Assembly (NCBI RefSeq): GCF_003711515.1 | Contig: NW_021167087.1 | Location: forward strand, 186,001 to 250,000 | Direction of reading: 5' to 3' | Origin: Sodiomyces alkalinus F11 | Taxonomy: Eukaryota; Ascomycota; Sordariomycetes; Glomerellales; Plectosphaerellaceae | DNA: 64,000 bases | Part shown: positions 1 through 13,015 of the stretch, piece after piece | How positions within the stretch are numbered: position 1 is the first letter of the stretch | Layout of the letters: every line of letters starts with the position of its first letter | The notes under the pieces: model-generated | Told to the model about the DNA's origin: nothing | Seen by the model: only the letters and a program-made list of their open reading frames with translations | Databases searched by the model: none | Position numbers and translations under genes: made by a program

Positions 1-639
1 CACTATAATATTGTAAGAGGTTTATAACCTTTTTTACTCCGTCCGCCGAGCATATAAGCATTACGTGGCCGTGACTCCCTTCGCCGCTAATAATAATCCG
101 GGGGCTACTCCCGAGGTTACGCTCGCCTCGGCTCCTCCCTAAAAGGAGTCGTAGGTAGGTGCCGCCGAGGATAGCGTGGCCTTATAAGAGGAGGAGTTAA
201 AGGAGGGTAAGATTGTGGAGGAGTAGGCCGTTTATATCGTTTAGGTTATTTCGGTAGTTTTTAGGATTTTACTTAGTTCTTTACTTATAAGTTAAGTAGT
301 ACGGGGGTATACCCCTAATACGACTTTGCTCTCGGTTCTTATCCTCCTCGCCGCCGTATCGGCCTTCTTTCGCGCCTATATCTCCTTCGTGTACTATTAT
401 AAGGGCCTATTATTTAACTATACTAGGCCGTGCTTTTTCTCGAATTCGTTAAGCGCTTATATCTCACGTATACTCTTAAGCGGTTCCTATATCAGTTCTA
501 CGTAGCCCTTCTATCGTACTAACACCTCGCGAACTTTACTACGACCTCGCCTTCGGGTATGGGCGTAGAGGACTTCCTCTACCACCTACTCTTCCTCCCT
601 ATCTAGCCCTTCACGGATTAATAGTGGCTAGGGGTCTAT

Positions 640-3600
640 TATCGCTTACCCCGGTAGGGGGTCATGGTCAGCTCGCCGTAGGAGATCCACGTGGAAATAG
701 TTATAGATCTACGAGGGGATATCTAGTTCTACGACGTAGGGGTTAATAACCTTCGTGATTTTATACTTATAGTAAAGCTAGGTAAGTTTCTTCGAGGGCC
801 GTGGCGAGGAGTAGTTACCGATATCTAACTATACGAGGTCCCCCTTTTCGAACCTCTTAGTAGGGTAGCGCCGACGGTTTACTAACTCCTTTTAGCGTAG
901 TTATATAGCGGCTATTACGGCTTAGGCGAACTAGGTAGCTTCTTTAAGACGACTTAATAAGTCCTACGCAGAAGCCTCGCGCTTATCGGTCGGCGTAGTC
1001 TTATTAACTTAGAGGGGGTTCGTATAGTACCCGTGTTATAGGAAGAACGGGCTTATTTAGATTATCGAGTTTACCCGGTTATTTAAGGCTAGCTACGCTA
1101 CCGGTAGTAGTGTATTCTAATTATCTTAGGCGTAATAGGTATACGCCCGTAAGTAGACTTAGATTTCCTAGTTAATATATTCGGGGCCTCCGTCCGTTTA
1201 AGGGTAGTATATAGTGCTTAGTCGCTATTTAATACCCGTGAGTTTATAGAAGTATCGCTAAAAGCGGCTAGTCTAGTTCGACCCTTTATCGCTAACGATA
1301 GACTTCGGTATTCCGTAGAACCTATAATAGCAGAGTAAAAACCGTTTAGCGTAGGCTTCGGTATCTATAGTATCTATCGCTTCTAGCGTTATCGATTTCG
1401 AGAGTCGGTCGGTAATCACCTATAAGTATCTATACTTCCCCTTACGGGTGGATAGTAGGTCCGTTATAAAGTCTATCGCGATATCGTAGAAGATTCGCTC
1501 TAGTATAGGGAGCGGGCGTAGTAATCCCCTCTTCGTACCCCTTTATATATAGCTGGCTTAGCACGTATCGTAATTCCGCACGAATCTTCTAATATCTTGA
1601 TTTATACCGGGCTAAAAGAACTAGCGGGCGACTAGGGTAATAGTATTATCCCTGTCTAGGTGTCCGCCGATTACTAAGTCGTGGATCGCTTATATAAGAC
1701 GGCCTTATAGCGGGTGGCTAACCCCGTCTTCGCCGTCCCCTAGTACCTATAGGCGGTCGCGAAATATTAGCTATCCTTAGTCGATTCTATACTTAGCGAT
1801 CTGTATTTTAAGCTCTAGCTTGGGGGGAAAACTCCGTTCTCCCGCTACTACTACGGTAAAGGCACCTTAATAACGCTTATCGGCGGCCCTAGCTTCATCC
1901 TATAGTCGCTATAGGTTAGGGTCTACTTTGAAGACTATAGTTAGCTCCGGTAACGTTACCCTTACTAGGTATACTCGGGGGGAGATAGCTATATCGGGGA
2001 TTATCTGGATATACCTCCTTTACTCTCGGATATCGGAAGAATCCTTAGGTATATCCTGCTCCCGACGTAAGAGCGCGTTAGCTATAATATTATCGGCCCC
2101 CCCGCTTATACTTTAACGCGAAGTTATATTAGGCGAGCTTAGCTACCTAGCGACTCTAGCGCTTAGTTAGGGCTCTCTTAGTTATAAAGTATTCGAGCGC
2201 TTTATAATCGGAGTAAATCTAGAACCGGCCGCTGCCTATAAGCTCGGCTTTCTAAACCTATAAGTAGTCTATAATAGCTAGTATCACCTTATCGTGAATC
2301 GGGTAGTTATACTCGGCGGAGTTAAGACGATATAAGTAGTATACGACGACGTACCTATATTCTTATTCGTCTTCCTATAGGAACACGCTACCTAGCGCGA
2401 ACCCCGAGTAATCCGTTTCTAGCTAAGTCTTCCTTCCTGGTTACTATTATTATAGGTAAGGCTCTTCCTAAAACTTCTGCTTTAGTTCCTTAAAGGCTAC
2501 TTCTTATAGGGGGCCCTAGTAGAACGGGGCATTCTTCTTTGTTAGGGCTATAAATAGCGCCGTAATAGCTACGAAGTCGCGGATAAATATCCTATAGAAG
2601 TTAGCGAACCTAAGAAAACTTCGTACTCTAATCGCGGAGACTAGCGCTTTCCATTCTATAATAGCTTTAAGTTTCTCGGGGTTATAAGATACCCCTTTTT
2701 CTACTATAACGATAAACCCTAGGTATTTAACCGTCTTAACGCTAAACTCGTATTTCTTCGGGTTAAGGTTTAGCCCGGCGTTTACGAGGGCACCGAGTAC
2801 TCGCCGTACCTTCTCTTCGTGGTCCTTATAAGATCCGTCTAAGTAGATTAGGACGTCGTTTATATACGCGGAGATACAATCGTTAAGGAACTCTTATAAT
2901 AACGAGTTAATATATCGCTAGAATATCGTAGGCGCGCCGGTTAGCCCGAAAGGGTATACTAGCCACTCGAATAGTCTAAACCGAGTACGGAATACGGTCT
3001 TATACGTATGCCCCGGTGCTATCCGTATCTTATAGAAGGCGGCGATAACGTTTAATTTAGTAAACCACTTCGCCTTAGCTAGGTTATATATGGTCTCTAT
3101 AATTAGGGAGAGTGGGTAGTAATCTCGCTAAGTAATCGGATTTAAAGCGCGGTAGTTATAGTAAAATTAGAGGCCGCCTCCTAGCTTTCTTACGAATAGC
3201 ACGGGTACGGCGGCCGCTAAGCTACTCGCGCGAATACATCCCTTATTTATTAAATCCGTTATCGTCTTCCGTAACACGAGGAGCTCTTCACGCGATATAT
3301 TATAGAGTAGGCCCTATGGTAAGGCTTATTCGTTACTACTACTATCCTTCTATAAATAGACCTTATAGTTAATGCTAGGTCGGTATAGGGGTAGGCGTAT
3401 AGAGTGCCAGGGCGTAAAGAAATCGCCGAACTCGCGTATAACACTCTCGGGGATATATTCCCACAGGTCCACTAGCTCCTTTATACTTAGGGCCTTTTCG
3501 ATATCTTTTAACGATATAGCCTATAAGCCCTCTTCCTATCTTTTTCCCCTCCGGTACCGTAGTCGTCTATATAATTCTACGAACACAGACCCTATTACTA

Positions 3601-3960
3601 GTACTATAGTACGGATCTCTTATACTACCTTTAGCTCCTCTTCGCCCTAAAGTCGGACGTCGATATCGGCTACTCCGTGGCGGAGCCTTTATTCCTTAGC
3701 GTGGAGGGCTATATCGTTACGTTTTATCTATAGAAGCCTAAGGAAAAGATCCTAGTCTAGACCCGGCACTATATACGTAAAAATACGCTCGGTATACCCT
3801 TATATATTTAGCGTAAAGATTATAATACCGGCGCTACTAGCCGGTTTAGTCTCGTCCAAGAAGCCTTTTAGTAGTCGTTTCTTCTTATCGACTAACGGTA
3901 GGCGTATTTTTCGAGTAAACTTCTTATTTATAGTAGTATAGTAGTTATAACCGGTATCTA
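640..3960 (-). pseudogene. Gypsy-1 pol (protease, RT, RNase H, integrase), RIP-inactivated
   Basis: The RT catalytic motif is readable near 2845-2868 as AYINDVLIYL, where a functional element has YIDD; the first catalytic Asp is Asn. Integrase zinc-finger residues are seen near 1560-1600 as RFVRNYDTC, typical of the second half of an HHCC domain. Homologous stretches align by eye with Gypsy-2 (for example 580-720 here with 6290-6440), so the two are related families rather than one copy pair. No intact frame remains. Outer limits are approximate. Confidence 0.75.
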
Positions 3961-3989
3961 TAAAAGCGTTTATTAACTTATTACTATTA

Positions 3990-5100
3990 ACTCTTACTTA
4001 GATTAATACTAACTCGCTCCGTAGTAGCGGTTTAAACTTCTTCTAATCGCGTTACTCTTACGCCGTCGGCTCCGGTGCCCGATTTCGTACTAGAGCTATT
4101 CTTTTTCTAAATCTTCGGTATCTTCGGGAACGTTTTCGGGTTCCTCTTCTTAAGGGGATATTCGTGCCACCGTTTCTTTCTTACTCTTATAGTATTATTA
4201 GACGTGGCCCTTCTTCTAGCAGTTCTAATATATAATATTCGCGTAGCGGTTAGGTTTCTATTAGGTCCCCTTAGACTCGCCGACCTTATTAACGCTACTT
4301 ATAGCGACGTCGCCGTTAGCGTCCTTAGCTAGTTTATAGGTAACGGGAATCGGTCGGTATAACTTACTAACACCCTCTTATCTCCACGCGATTATTTATA
4401 CTTTATCTACCTACTCGGAGTAAGTATCGGGGAGGTCGGCTACGACTAGGCTATTATATAGCCCGTCGTTTAGGGCGCCGTCGAGGAACGATATCTTAAT
4501 ATAGTCCACCTAGTCGTGGCCTCCTGCTTACGCCAGATTCCTCTTAAAAGTCGGGAGGAAGCGCGCGAACGGTTAGTCGGGTTTTTACTTTATCGCTCTA
4601 AGGGCGTTAGTGGCGCGACCTTATTCGTTACGGTCCTTATACGTGCGATCGAGGTAGGCTATAAATTCCTCTAGGTTAAATTCACCGTTCATACCTCCGT
4701 TACCGAAGAAGGTGCTAACTACCTGCTAAGGCTAGGTGTCTAAGCACGCGTTAATTAAATACCACGCCTCTTTATTACTGTGAAATAGCGGGCTATCGAG
4801 TTTAAGTTTTAGTCGTATAGCCTAGGACTAGGCGGTGTATTCCGTGCGCTTTCCACTGAACTTTACGGGAATAGCGACCTACTATACCCGGTACGAGAGC
4901 GTGGGTGCCGGCGGCGGCGGCGGTAGGATCGGTATAGTAGTCTTTGCTTCGAGGGGCCTAGGTAAGGGCGAGGGTGTAACGACTAGAGTGGGTATTAGGT
5001 GCGTGGTGGGTATAAGGTACGGGTTAAGTTAAGACCTCTTAAAGGCCGCTTATAGGCTAGCGATTATATCGTGAATAGGGGCGATATATATCCTTACTGC
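3990..5100 (-). pseudogene. Gypsy-1 gag with CCHC zinc knuckle, RIP-inactivated
   Basis: At 4190-4240, read on the minus strand and allowing TAT for TGT, the pattern is C-x2-C-x4-H-x4-C with the core NCxKKGHV, a retroviral-type nucleocapsid knuckle. Upstream (higher coordinates) lies the presumed capsid portion. The plus-strand open stretch at 4835-5032, rich in Gly and Val codons, is the antisense of this gag and not treated as a gene. Limits are inferred from the knuckle and from the LTR piece at 5358. Confidence 0.65.
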
Positions 5101-5357
5101 TTCTTATACGCGTTATAACACGCGTTCGTCGATCTTATTATACGAGGTCCCTACGACCTGCCCTTAGCCCCTTAGTAGGCTCGGGGCGAAATAACCAGGA
5201 CCTCCTTCTATATAAGCGTTAAAGCTTATAATCTTATAAGTTCGAATATATAACGGCTTATTAAAAGTTATTCACGTATTAAGGCCGAAAATATAGATTA
5301 TTCGAACTAAGGGAGAAAAGGAGGGAAGGAAAAGTCTGCGCGGTATGCAGGCGGCTA

Positions 5358-5452
5358 AGTACATATAGGATCGCACGGGCCTCGCTAGGAGGTCCGTGCT
5401 TCTTGGTCCCGGCCGCTGCCGGGGACTATTCCGCGGGCCACAGCCCGTAACA
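5358..5452 (-). repeat. LTR fragment (95 bp) shared with 51661-51755
   Basis: The two 95-bp stretches align end to end without a gap; differences are mostly CA or TG in one against TA in the other. The segment ends in CCCGTAACA on the plus strand (TGTTACGGG on the minus strand), a proper TG..CA LTR terminus. The next element (Gypsy-2) ends with a similar CCCGTAACA at 11274. It is taken as the start of the 5' LTR of Gypsy-1; the inner LTR edge is not certain. Confidence 0.7.
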
Positions 5453-6110
5453 CTGCCTTTTCCTAAGGTTATTAATAAGGTAGCTAAACTAACCTTATTT
5501 CCTCCGGTAATAAAGGTCGCTAATAAGGTAGTTACGCTAGTCTTTTCTCCTCCCTTAAAGGTTATAGAAAAGATAGTATCAGGACTAAATATATCGCCTT
5601 TAGAGGAGGTCGTTATTAGGGTGGAATAGTTAGCCTTATCTCCTATTTATAAGGTTATAGGTAAGGTAATAGTTTTAGGCCCGGTCCCTCCTAATATTAT
5701 AGCGGAAAAAAACGCCTATTCTATTACTCTTACTCCTTTATCGGGGTTAACGTTATCGGACGAAGACTTTAGACGCCTTAGTCTTATAGAGCTAAAGGAG
5801 TATACTCGGCTATTTCGGGAGATATTTATACTCGGTCGCGCTAATATTATAATCTCCGAACTCTAATAATACGCGGAGTATAGGCGGGCATCTACGCTTA
5901 CGGGTATAACTATCGCTAACATGGTTATAATCTCCGATAATAATAATAATAAAGATAATAATAAGGTTAAGGAGATAGACTCTAACCTATAATAGGGCGA
6001 TAAAGGTAAGGCGCGGGGCCTATCCGACCTAAACTAAATCCGACTCTTACTCCCTTTTAATTATCGCGATACGATCGCTTATATATCGGTTCTTATATCG
6101 TGATAGCGCG
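5453..6110 (+). other. Plus-strand coding-like stretch of unknown origin between two minus-strand Gypsy elements
   Basis: Directly after the LTR end, one plus-strand frame runs with only RIP-type stops (TAG/TAA). The first part repeats a Pro-Pro-x-Val/Ile-Lys-Val-Ile-like theme several times; further on it is acidic and then contains an Asn run (near 5938-5960) followed by a charged stretch. A Pro/Val-rich leader of this kind also precedes the gag at 49.1-50.2 kb, so a gag N-terminus of a separate plus-strand element is possible. I do not recognise a domain. No start codon or end can be assigned. Confidence 0.35.
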
Positions 6111-6289
6111 AAGGTATTTAATAGGCTATTATTTATTATTACTAAGCCGAATTTCCCTTTAAACTTATTAAGTACCCGCGTTTATACTAATAGTTCTAAA
6201 GGTTCCTATATAGGCTTATAGTATCCTACCTATTATACTAGTACTTTATATCTTAATCCCTTACCTCACCTTTTTATCCTCGCGTAGAG

Positions 6290-9200
6290 GATTTCCTTAA
6301 CTCCCTATTCTTTATTATCGGTTACTTCTCGAATAGGCGGTGGTTAAGGGTCGTTTACTACTTATCCCGAAAAGGGGTTATCGCCCGCGCCACGTAATAA
6401 GTCTACGTGGAATTAAGGGTAGATCTACGATAGTACGGCGAGCTTAACTACGTATAGGCTAATTATCTTTATAACTTCGTATTTACGATAAAGCTAATTA
6501 AGCTTTTATACTAGTCGCGGAGTCGAATAGTTAGCTAATAATAGCTAGACTAAGTCGTTAACCTTAAAACGCTTAGCCGGTATATAATATTAGTTAGTAG
6601 ACTCCTTATTTCTAAGCTATATTAACACGATCGCGGCCTAAGCGAACTCGGTCGCTTCCTATAAGCGGCGTAATAGGCTATAGGCCGCTAATACTCTAGG
6701 TTTTAAAGGGGGCTCCTCGGTTATCTAAATCGGATTAACGTAGTAGCTATATTCTAAGAAAAAGGGACTAAACCCTATTACGGAGCTTTTACAGTTATTT
6801 AGGGCTAATTATAGTACGGGTAATAAGCGATCCTAGTCATCCTAAACGTAATAGATAAAGGCTTATGAATAAACTTATACTTCTTAGTTTATACGCTTTA
6901 TTACTCTATCGGTCTAAGGGTAGTATACTATACTAAGCTTACGCGATATCCGTGCGAGCTCGTAAAAGTGCTTCTAGAACCTGCTTATCTAATTCGAGCC
7001 TTAGTTACTAATAATTAACTTAAGTATTCCGTGCAACCGGAAGTAATAGTATAGGAACTATTCCGCGTAAGCTTCGGCTTTTATTATCTTTATCGCTTCT
7101 AATATTATAGCCTTAGTTAGATAGTCTATAATAATATAAAGGTAGCGCGCCTTTTTCTTGCCGGCTAATAGTAGGTCCGTTATAAAATCTGTTAATAGGT
7201 TACTCTGTATTTATTCTACTACCGGGAGGGGGCGTAAAAGGCTTTATTTTATATTTCTCTATATATACCCCTTTCCGTAGACGTTATAGTTCCGGATAAA
7301 TCGTCGGATATCCTTATTTATTCTTAGCTAGAAGAAGTAACACGCTACTAAGGCGATAGTATTTTCGTGTCCGGAGTATCCTCTAATTACTAAATTATAA
7401 ATTAACTAGATAATCCTCCCTCGTAACGTTAAGCCTTTAATAGACCCGGGCACCTAAATTCGGTCGCGGAATAGTAATAACCTAGTCGTAGAGACTAAGT
7501 ACTCGGCTATTTACAACTTTAATTCTAATAATAACAGGAACTATTATTCTTTTTTAGAGACTATAGATAGGGCTCCTTAATATTATTTATCGGTTATAAG
7601 CGTCTTATTCTATAGTCGCTATAGCTCTTAGTCCACCTCGAAGATCGATTAACCGCTATTAATATAGCGAATATTAGGTAGAATTACCGTATCGGGAATT
7701 AATTAAATATAATAAGATTACTCCCGTTCGTCCGTTATATCTTAGGGCTTATCTTACTATTAACGCGAGAGGGCGTCCGCTATTATATTATCTTTTTCTT
7801 TCCGATACTTAAGTATAAAGTCGAATTATATAAGCTTATTAGCCTATCGGCTTTATCGCTTAATAAGTATTCGCTTTATTATAAAGTATTTAAGGGCCTT
7901 ATAGTCGGAGAGGACTATAAATTACCTATAATTAATAAGCTCGGCCCGCCACGTTATTAAATAACTTATAATCGCTAGTATTTTCTTATTATAGATTAAG
8001 TAGTTATATTCCGCTCTATTAAGTTTATAAGAGTAGTATACGACTATATAGCGATTTCCGTCTATATCTTTTTATATTAGGCTACCCCTTAGGGTAAACC
8101 CCGAGTAATCCGTCTTAATAAATATCTTATATACTAGGTCCTACTATTATAGTATTAGTCCTTCTTAGAACCTCGCCTTTAGCTTATAAAAGGCCGTTTC
8201 TTCCTCGGGACGCTATTAAACGGTATAGCTTTTCTTAGTTAGTGCTATTAACGGGGCCGAGACCCCCGAAAACTCCTTAATAAAAATTCGGTAATAATTT
8301 ATAAACCCTAGGAAGCTTTGCACGCCCTTAACCGTTGTAGGCGTTTTCTACTCACGAATAGCTTATAATTTCTTTAGGTTATTAAACACGCCTTTCCCCG
8401 CGGTAATTATAAATCCTAGGTACTTTATTATCTTTACGCTAAACTCGTACTTCAACGGATTTAGGTTTAGGCCGCTATCCGCGAGTACACGGAGTACTTA
8501 CTTTACCTTCGCCTTATAGTGGGCCCGACTCTTATTACAGTAAACTAGGATATCGTTAATATAAGCGGTAATAAAGTCGTCTAGGAAATACTATAGTATC
8601 TTATTAATATATCGCTAAAAAGTCGCGGGAGCCTTATCTAGGCCGAATAGGTAGATAAGTTATTCGAAAAGCCTGAACCGAGTTTAGAACACGGTCTTAT
8701 ATTTATATCCTAAGGCTATCCTAATTTTATAGAAGGCGGTAACTATACTAAGCTTTATAAACTATTTTACTTAGCTTAGGTTTTATAGTATCTTAGCGAT
8801 TAAGGGAAATAGATAACGGTCTTACTTAGTAATCGCGTTTAACGCTTAATAGTCGTAATAAAATTACAGTCCTCTGCCTAGCTTCCTTATAAAAAGGATA
8901 AGAGCCGCGGCTTCTAAACTACTAGCACGGATAAATCCTTTATCTATTAGGTTAATAAGTATTTTCCGTAATACTAAAAGTTCTTCTCCTAATATATTAT
9001 AGAGCGGCCCCTAAGGAAGCGATAATTCCTTACTATCGCTTCCGGGTATAAGGTTTACCTTATAGTCGACTCCTAATCGGTATAGCGGTAATTAATTACC
9101 CTTATCGGGCGCGAATAAGTCGCCGAATTCTTATAGTAACTCTTTGAGTATAAAGTCCTTCGGGTCTACTAGTTATTTCTTATATAACGCTTTTTCGATA

Positions 9201-9700
9201 TCCCTTAAGCTTACTCCCTAAATTAAGACTTCCTTACCCTTCCATTATAGTCGTCTAATAATACCCGTGAATATAGATCCCGTAACTAAATAAGCGTCAC
9301 GGATAGCTTATACTCCAGTAGGTTTCTTTTCGTGATAAAGTCGTATATTTAATCCGCCTACTCTATAGTAAAGCCGTTTATCTTTAGCGTAGTATATTAT
9401 ATCGTTTTATTCTATTTAAGGCTTCTTAAAGAATACGTTTTAATTAAGCCTGGGTATTATACATACGAATATCCTTTACGGGTAACCGCCGATCTTAAGC
9501 TTATAAATAGCGATCCCCGCGATGCTAATAGTCTTAGTACCTTCTAAGAAGCTATTTAATAATCGATTCGTCTTATTAATTAACGGTAATTAGAGTCTTT
9601 AGGTAAACTATTCACTTATAGCGGTATAGTAATCGTAATCAGTATTAATAAGGACGAGGATACGCTATTTATTTACTCTAGCTACTATAAATACCGGGTT
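6290..9700 (-). pseudogene. Gypsy-2 pol (RT, RNase H, integrase), RIP-inactivated
   Basis: RT motif near 8545-8567 reads AYINDILVYC, with Asn for the first Asp of YxDD. The integrase region near 7270-7310 reads KDIRRFIRNYNVY, matching the equivalent position in Gypsy-1. Many in-frame TAG/TAA remain. The segment 6290-6440 aligns with 580-720 of Gypsy-1, supporting the same family group. Limits are approximate. Confidence 0.7.
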
Positions 9701-9719
9701 ATTACTAGTACGCACTTTA

Positions 9720-10850
9720 AACGCCTTTTACTCCTACTATATTATAGCTATCGGCTTTAACGCCTGTTTTCGTGTTAGAGCTACTCTTTTTCTAAGTTAT
9801 CCTTGCTAATCGACTTATCCCCGCTCTTATCGCGATCTTTCGTGCGAGTCTCCTTAACCTTCCGGACTATATCTTAGTTTTCCTTTAGCTTTTTATAGTT
9901 CCGCGCGATATATCCTTTCTTATTATAGTTATAGTATATCTAAGTCTTTTACTTCGCCTTCCTATTACTAACACGGTTTACTCCGCCTATCTTCGTATCG
10001 CTATTAATATTCTTCTTCGCGGTTATATAGTTTTAAGCTTATTTATCGTAGTTTTATTCGAACTAATAGCCTTTAAGTTTCTTAGTAATCTCTTATACGC
10101 TATTAACCTATATAGTATAGTGGTTAATAGGGATTCGGGCGGAGATAAGTTTATCCCTAAGTCGCGAAGTAATCGCTCCTTTAAGGAATAAGATCTACGC
10201 GGTGGCTTCCTATTCGGTACTACCCATAAAGGCGATCTATCTTTTAAAATAGGGTAGGAAAGCGGTAAACGATTTATCGGGTTATTAACACTTATACGTA
10301 AGGCTTAGGCGGCCTATAATTATTCCGTGGGGTTAAGGTAAATACGATTAAGATATGCTATAAAGTTATTAGGGTTTATAAGCTTACCCGGCCTATCGCT
10401 TTTATAAAAGGGCGATATAACCTATGATACTTCGGGCCCTCAGTAATTATAGATCGTATACTAAGCTTATGTATTATTCTAGAATAAGTCGTTATCGATT
10501 ATAAGCTTTTACTGTATCGTATAGGCCTACGCGCTATAGTATACTCGCTTTCTTAAAAACTTTACCGGGCTATCGATAATTTTACGGGGTATCGCTATCG
10601 AGGTCGGGGCGACTATTATTATTATCGGCTATAGCGTAGGCGATAAAACCGGTAATAGGGTAGACTTTATTAGTATAAGAATTATCGGGGTCTACGAGGG
10701 AGCCGGAATATTTAGGTTAAGCGGTATTAGGTTTTATAGGGTAGGCGATCCTAGGAGCCGGGCTATAAGCTATTCGACTAACTAGCGTTATCGCTTATCG
10801 GCTTTTTCTCTCGCGCGTTATTAGTCTATAAACTAGCGTATTTCTGACTA
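9720..10850 (-). pseudogene. Gypsy-2 gag with CCHC zinc knuckle, RIP-inactivated
   Basis: At 9901-9940 the minus strand reads as a knuckle with TAC/TAT in place of TGC/TGT: Y-x2-Y-x4-H pattern around KKGYIAR, where CYNC and KKGHIAR are the expected forms. This places gag just upstream of pol as usual. The capsid part toward 10850 is not recognisable by eye beyond its position. Confidence 0.6.
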
Positions 10851-11149
10851 GTATTCTTATATCGGAGCGAGCCTTAAATTAATATCGGTATATTATTTAT
10901 AGAGAGGGCCTAGCCTTATATTTAGGGCTCGGTTACTTTCTTTAAACCGTTAGTTCGTCTACTCTATAACCTATTTAATTCTAATAGGTTACTAGGCAGT
11001 AGTATTAGAATCCTAATCTATCGCTAGCGTAGCGCGTGGGTATCGCTAAGTTCTAAATATATAAACGACTAGTTATAGGTCGTGGTACTAAGTAAGGTCG
11101 TAATAATAGATTATCTAGAACTAAGGAAGGAAGAAGGAAAAAGAAGAAA

Positions 11150-11274
11150 AGTCTATAGCGCTAGGCTAGCTATAAGATAGCGATAACTTAGCGATATAGG
11201 TCTATTAACTAAGCACGTAGTCAGAAAGATCCGGAGTATAGCCGGATCCTCTATATCGGGGTCAACCCGTAACA
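11150..11274 (-). repeat. Presumed 5' LTR end of Gypsy-2
   Basis: The boundary is set by CCCGTAACA at 11266-11274, the same terminus as in the Gypsy-1 LTR. A short inverted repeat (GATCCGG...CCGGATC, about 11229-11248) lies just inside. The inner edge is a guess and no partner LTR was found. Confidence 0.45.
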
Positions 11275-12741
11275 GCGCTATAAAGAAGGTAAAGCAAGAT
11301 ATAGGCCGGGAGTCTATATAGCTTAAAGAGGCGTAACTTAACTATAGTAGTGTCCGTAGTGTCCGTAGCAGTGTCTCCTACGCCGCTAGCTTTATAGCAG
11401 GAACCGCCGCTGCTAGTTACCCTCTTTAAGCCTCTACTATCCTCGATTCCAGCGCTATTATTTATATTTTTAACGATTTTTCCCGTTTTTCTACTTTTAT
11501 ACCCGTTATATAGGGAGACTACGTAGTCATAGGTAGCTTATCGCTGCCCATTAAAGGTCACGGTAATATAACCGTGAGATTAAACGGACTAATAGGAGGC
11601 CTCGATTTTAGACTATTAAACGTCGTATACTATAAAGATTTTGCCTATAATTTAATCTTAAACTAACGGTTACGAGTACGAGGATACTAGTAGGATTAAA
11701 AGCCACTAAATAACTGCCTTCGACGTGCCGATAGATCTATACTATACTAGCTAAGTCACCACTTCGATTAAACCGTTATTAAATACATGCCCACTAACCA
11801 ATCTACGGCTACTTTTCTAGGCTCTTCTTCTACCCGAAAAGCTATTTATAAATCGATAATACGTTATCAAAGCACTACGGAAGGCATCTTATAGTATCTG
11901 CGGCTAGGGCACGCTAGCCCTAAGCCTTTTAGGCACCTAGAAAAGTAGACGTAGGGGGTTAAAATAAAGGGATTAATAACTATCGACTACGAGGCCTACG
12001 AGCTTATAAAGATAAAATAGTATATTAGCAGGCGTCCTCGCACTGTACCTGCCTATATAGGGGAGCAGTAGACAATGAATTTCACGGATTTTAACCGAAC
12101 GTCTAACGGGGACTCGTAGTTTATATTTTTCACCGACCGTTATAGTGGTTTTACGGCTACTTACGTTAGAAAGAGTAAGATAGTAATGGATATCCTCGTA
12201 ATAATTAAGGAATTCCTCGCCTAGGTAGATCGCTAATTAGACTATAAGGTACGCGTTTTCGAATCTAATAATAAGCTAACTTAATCCCACGATATCACCT
12301 AATTCCTGCGTGAAGAGGGTATTCTTTTAGAGGTATCTACTACTAACACTTAAGCGTAGAACGGGGGTGCCGAACGCGCTACTACCGTAGTGATTTTAAA
12401 AGGTCGTGCGATAAAGATCCATGCTAAGCTACTACTATTTGAATAGCCTAAGGCTATTCCCACGGCTACGTACGTCTATACCCGCACGCTATAAAGGCAG
12501 TAAGAGGATTAGAAAACGCTATATAGGGTCCTTTTTAATAGGAAGCCGATTTTATTATAACTCTGAGCTTATGACTATAAAGCGTACGCGATAATTAAGG
12601 ACGCTTAGAAGGGTACTAATAAGCTATTAAATCGTATCGCTCCCTAAGACTATATTACCTACCTTATCGGCTACGATTCCACTAATATCTTCTATATCTA
12701 GGTGCTAGGCCTACGCCGCTATAACCGCGTTATTCGAATAC
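11275..12741 (+). mobile_element. Copia-I, left part (protease, integrase), 5'-truncated and split by Copia-A
   Basis: Plus-strand pol of a Ty1/Copia element. Near 11445-11475 a retropepsin-like LDSSAIIYIFND is readable; near 11905-11945 a GAG-pre-integrase motif LRLGHASPKPF is seen, followed by the start of the integrase core (reading FTDRYSGF near 12127-12150). The gag and 5' LTR are missing, cut at the Gypsy-2 boundary. At 12741 the sequence is interrupted by Copia-A and resumes at 19091 with the duplicated AATAC. RIP stops are present throughout. Confidence 0.8.
12737..12741 (+). repeat. Target site duplication AATAC (left) of Copia-A
   Basis: AATAC immediately precedes the 5' LTR at 12742 and is repeated at 19091-19095 directly after the 3' LTR; five bases is the usual Copia duplication length. 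Confidence 0.85.
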
Positions 12742-13015
12742 TATCGTATAGGCAGGACGACGACGTGGTCTATAGGGGATCCAGGGGGGATCCACTCCCT
12801 AACTGAGGGCTTCGGACCTCGGGTATTAGGATATAATAGGGGCAGATACCGGAAAAGACCGGATAGGATCTAAATAATATAATACCTATAATAGAGTCTT
12901 CACCACCTAAATTAAGGGTATAAGAGACTTACATGGATATAACTTAATAGAATATATATATATAGGATTTCTGCTCTACTAAGTTAATTATCTAAGTGCT
13001 ATTTAATATACGATA
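12742..13015 (+). repeat. 5' LTR of Copia-A (274 bp)
   Basis: Begins TATCGTATAGG (TG changed to TA) and ends ATACGATA (CA changed to TA). It is the same length as the 3' LTR at 18817 and differs from it mainly by CA/TG versus TA. Confidence 0.92.

Larger units (their letters stand above)
1..5452 (-). mobile_element. Gypsy-1: Ty3/Gypsy LTR retrotransposon, RIP-mutated, left end outside window
   Basis: Read on the minus strand, the order is LTR piece (5358-5452), gag with a zinc knuckle near 4190-4240, protease/RT (RT core near 2600-3260), RNase H, then integrase (conserved zinc-binding region near 1520-1720). RT before integrase is the Ty3/Gypsy order. Stops are nearly all TAG/TAA at sites that would be CAG, CAA or TGG before CpA-to-TpA change, which is the RIP signature. 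The 3' LTR is not in the window. It cannot be active: gag and pol are broken throughout and the RT catalytic box reads YIND. Confidence 0.85.
6111..11274 (-). mobile_element. Gypsy-2: Ty3/Gypsy LTR retrotransposon, RIP-mutated
   Basis: Minus-strand order is LTR end (11274, TGTTACGGG on the minus strand), gag with zinc knuckle (9901-9940), RT (near 8250-8900), RNase H and integrase (near 6600-7450). I could not find a matching left LTR near 6.0-6.3 kb, so the 3' end is truncated or too altered; the left limit is arbitrary. It abuts the truncated Copia-I at 11275, which suggests that Gypsy-2 or a linked deletion removed the 5' part of Copia-I. Confidence 0.8.

Noticed and set aside
5396..5629. 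Frame of 77 codons as a stand-alone gene
   Set aside because: Begins inside the LTR piece and continues past RIP-type stops; described as a coding-like stretch instead.
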